NCBI GenBank assembly: GCA_020637195.1
Contig: JACJWK010000004.1
Location: 124,001 to 188,000, forward strand
Source: Microthrixaceae bacterium
GTDB taxonomy: Bacteria > Actinomycetota > Acidimicrobiia > Acidimicrobiales > DATDAH01
Length of the DNA: 64,000 bases
Direction: 5' to 3'
Made by a program: the position numbers and the translations under genes. The notes beneath the pieces were generated by a model. The model saw nothing but the letters and a program-made list of their open reading frames with translations, was not told where the DNA came from and did not search any database. The stretch's first letter is position 1, and each line of letters opens with the position of its first letter. This document shows positions 62,625 through 64,000 of the stretch, piece by piece.

Positions 62625-64000
62625 GTGCAAGGACTGATGCAGGACACGCCGCTCACGCTGCCCCACTTCTTCCGCCGGGCCGAGCAGCTCTTCCCCGACA
62701 AGGAGATCGTCACGGCCACCGCGGCCGGGCGGGAGCGCCGCACCTACGGGGAGTGGGCCGAGCGGACCCGCCGCCTCGGCGGCGTGTTCGACGCGCTCGG
62801 GCTGTCCGCCGACGCCCGGGTGGGCACGTTCGCCTGGAACACCGCTCGCCACCTCGAGCTGTACTTCGCCGCCCCCTGCACCGGTCGGGTGCTGCACACG
62901 CTGAACATCCGCCTCTTCCCCGAGCAGCTCACCTACGTGGTCAACCACGCCGAGGACGAGGTGGTGTTCGTCGACCGGTCGCTGGCCGCGCTGCTGTGGC
63001 CCCTGATCGAGACGTTCGAGACGGTCCGCCACGTCGTGGTGATGGACGACGGCGCCGGCGAGGTGCCGGCGGCCGGGGGCGGCGGTGGTCCCGAAGTGCA
63101 CGACTACGAGGAGTTGCTCGGCGCCGCCGAGGCCGTCGAGTTCGACGTCGCCGACGAGAACCGGGCCGCGTCGATGTGCTACACGAGCGGCACCACCGGC
63201 AACCCGAAGGGCGTGGTCTACTCCCACCGGTCCACGTGGTTGCACACCGTCGGGGTGATGACCGCGGACAGCCTCGGGGTGAGCGAGCGCGACGTGATCC
63301 TGCCCGTCGTGCCGATGTTCCACGCGAACGCCTGGGGCCTCGCCCACGCCTCGGTCGCGGCCGGGTCGGGCCTCGTCATGCCCGGGCCGGACCTCTCGCC
63401 GCCCGCGCTCGCCGCGCTGATCGAACAGGAGCGGGTGACGGTGGCCGCCGGCGTCCCGACGATCTGGATGGGGGTCCTGCCCGAGCTCGCCGGCCGCGAC
63501 CTCTCGGCCCTGCGGGCCATCCCGTGCGGAGGCTCGGCCGTGCCGCGGGCGCTCTCGGAGGACTACCGCGCGCAGACCGGGCTGCCCATCCTCCAGGCCT
63601 GGGGGATGACCGAGACGAGCCCGGTGGCGTCGATCTGTCGGATCAAGAGCACGTTGGCCGACCAGGACGAGGACGCCCTCGCCGACCTGCGGGCGTCGCA
63701 GGGCCTCGTGTCCATCGGCGTCGACTTCCGGGTGGTGGGCCCCGACCTCGACCCCGTCGCCTGGGACGGCGAGAGCCGGGGCGAGCTCCAGGTGTCGGGC
63801 CCGTGGATCGCGGCCACGTACTACGACGACGAGCGGGCCGGCGAGAGCTTCACCGACGACGGGTGGCTGCGCACGGGCGACGTCGCCACGGTCTCGCCCG
63901 AGGGCTACCTGCGGCTGGTCGACCGCACCAAGGACGTCGTCAAGTCCGGTGGCGAGTGGATCAGCTCGGTGGAGCTCGAGAACGAGATCATGGGCCATCC
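62625..64000 (+). CDS. Acyl-CoA synthetase (AMP-forming), 3' end outside window
   Basis: An open frame of 458 codons runs off the window end. It is a fatty-acid--CoA ligase of the ANL superfamily: P-loop YTSGTTGNPKGVVYSH (about 186-201), VVPMFHANAWGL, CGGSAVPRAL, the aromatic motif LQAWGMTETSP, WLRTGDVATVSPEGYLRLVDR and the hinge DVVKSGGEWISSVELE. The motif set matches medium- or long-chain synthetases that convert a fatty acid, ATP and CoA to acyl-CoA. The start is GTG 62625 with GAGGAG 10 bases upstream; the in-frame ATG at 62637 is the alternative. Only the last part of the C-terminal domain is missing. Confidence 0.93.
   Translation, partial: MQGLMQDTPLTLPHFFRRAEQLFPDKEIVTATAAGRERRTYGEWAERTRRLGGVFDALGLSADARVGTFAWNTARHLELYFAAPCTGRVLHTLNIRLFPEQLTYVVNHAEDEVVFVDRSLAALLWPLIETFETVRHVVVMDDGAGEVPAAGGGGGPEVHDYEELLGAAEAVEFDVADENRAASMCYTSGTTGNPKGVVYSHRSTWLHTVGVMTADSLGVSERDVILPVVPMFHANAWGLAHASVAAGSGLVMPGPDLSPPALAALIEQERVTVAAGVPTIWMGVLPELAGRDLSALRAIPCGGSAVPRALSEDYRAQTGLPILQAWGMTETSPVASICRIKSTLADQDEDALADLRASQGLVSIGVDFRVVGPDLDPVAWDGESRGELQVSGPWIAATYYDDERAGESFTDDGWLRTGDVATVSPEGYLRLVDRTKDVVKSGGEWISSVELENEIMGH

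Overview
The window is high-GC DNA from an actinobacterium, most likely a member of the Acidimicrobiia; that class assignment is inference. The phylum call rests on a WhiG-type sigma factor between xerC and rpsB, frequent GTG starts, many promoters with a -10 box only 7-10 bases before the start codon, and one long conserved chromosomal backbone. In order that backbone is smc - ftsY - ffh - rpsP - khpA - rimM - trmD - rplS - yraN - comM - dprA - xerC - whiG - M23-like protein - rpsB - tsf - pyrH - frr - cdsA - dxr - rseP - ispG - proS - rimP - nusA - ylxR - infB - ylxP - rbfA - truB - ribF - rpsO - pnp - M16 peptidase - dapB. I saw no rRNA, tRNA, CRISPR array, insertion sequence or prophage.

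Layout. 1-10768: the end of smc, a cytochrome b-like membrane protein, a reverse-strand MoxR/DUF58/von Willebrand factor A operon, a choline-kinase-like protein convergent with mtnA, and a response regulator/histidine kinase/HtrA protease set that resembles MprAB-PepD. 10945-17166: protein targeting (ftsY, ffh) with a vapBC toxin-antitoxin pair between them, then the rpsP-trmD-rplS ribosome operon. 17179-24832: two small reverse-strand proteins, DNA uptake and recombination genes, an HpaB/AbfD-like flavoprotein, whiG and a second cytochrome b-like protein. 25000-34087: rpsB-tsf-pyrH-frr-cdsA and the dxr-rseP-ispG isoprenoid/site-2-protease set. 34088-37426: an accessory patch with an AAA+ ATPase flanked by two decayed VapC tails, then MarC and a DUF3152 protein. 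37480-45797: proS and the nusA/infB operon. 45794-53147: a sulfatase-fold membrane protein, an ABC exporter, ribF and a hydrolase. 53299-58285: rpsO, pnp, M16 peptidase, dapB. 58316-64000: an arylsulfotransferase-like lipoprotein, a short-chain dehydrogenase, a DedA-like protein and an acyl-CoA synthetase cut by the window edge.

Most of the backbone serves translation: SRP targeting, ribosome assembly (rimM, rimP, rbfA, S16, L19, S2, S15), rRNA/tRNA modification (trmD, truB), initiation and elongation factors, ribosome recycling and RNA decay. Around it sit membrane lipid synthesis (cdsA), MEP-pathway isoprenoids (dxr, ispG), lysine/peptidoglycan precursor synthesis (dapB) and envelope proteolysis (rseP, HtrA, M16).

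Sequence quality matters here. Single-base frame changes are dense in the first 9.6 kb and in 20.4-21.8 kb, mostly next to runs of C or G, while the ribosomal genes read cleanly. I treat the broken genes as probably intact genes with consensus indels, except for the two VapC remnants, which look truly decayed.

The observations most worth following are: the AAA+ ATPase bounded by diverged direct repeats of a VapC 3' end; the paired single-His-pair cytochrome b-like proteins; the near-perfect palindrome over a leaderless vapBC promoter; the 370-residue acidic extension on CdsA; the HpaB/AbfD relative lacking Fe-S cysteines; and several leader hairpins (before ftsY, rimP and pnp).
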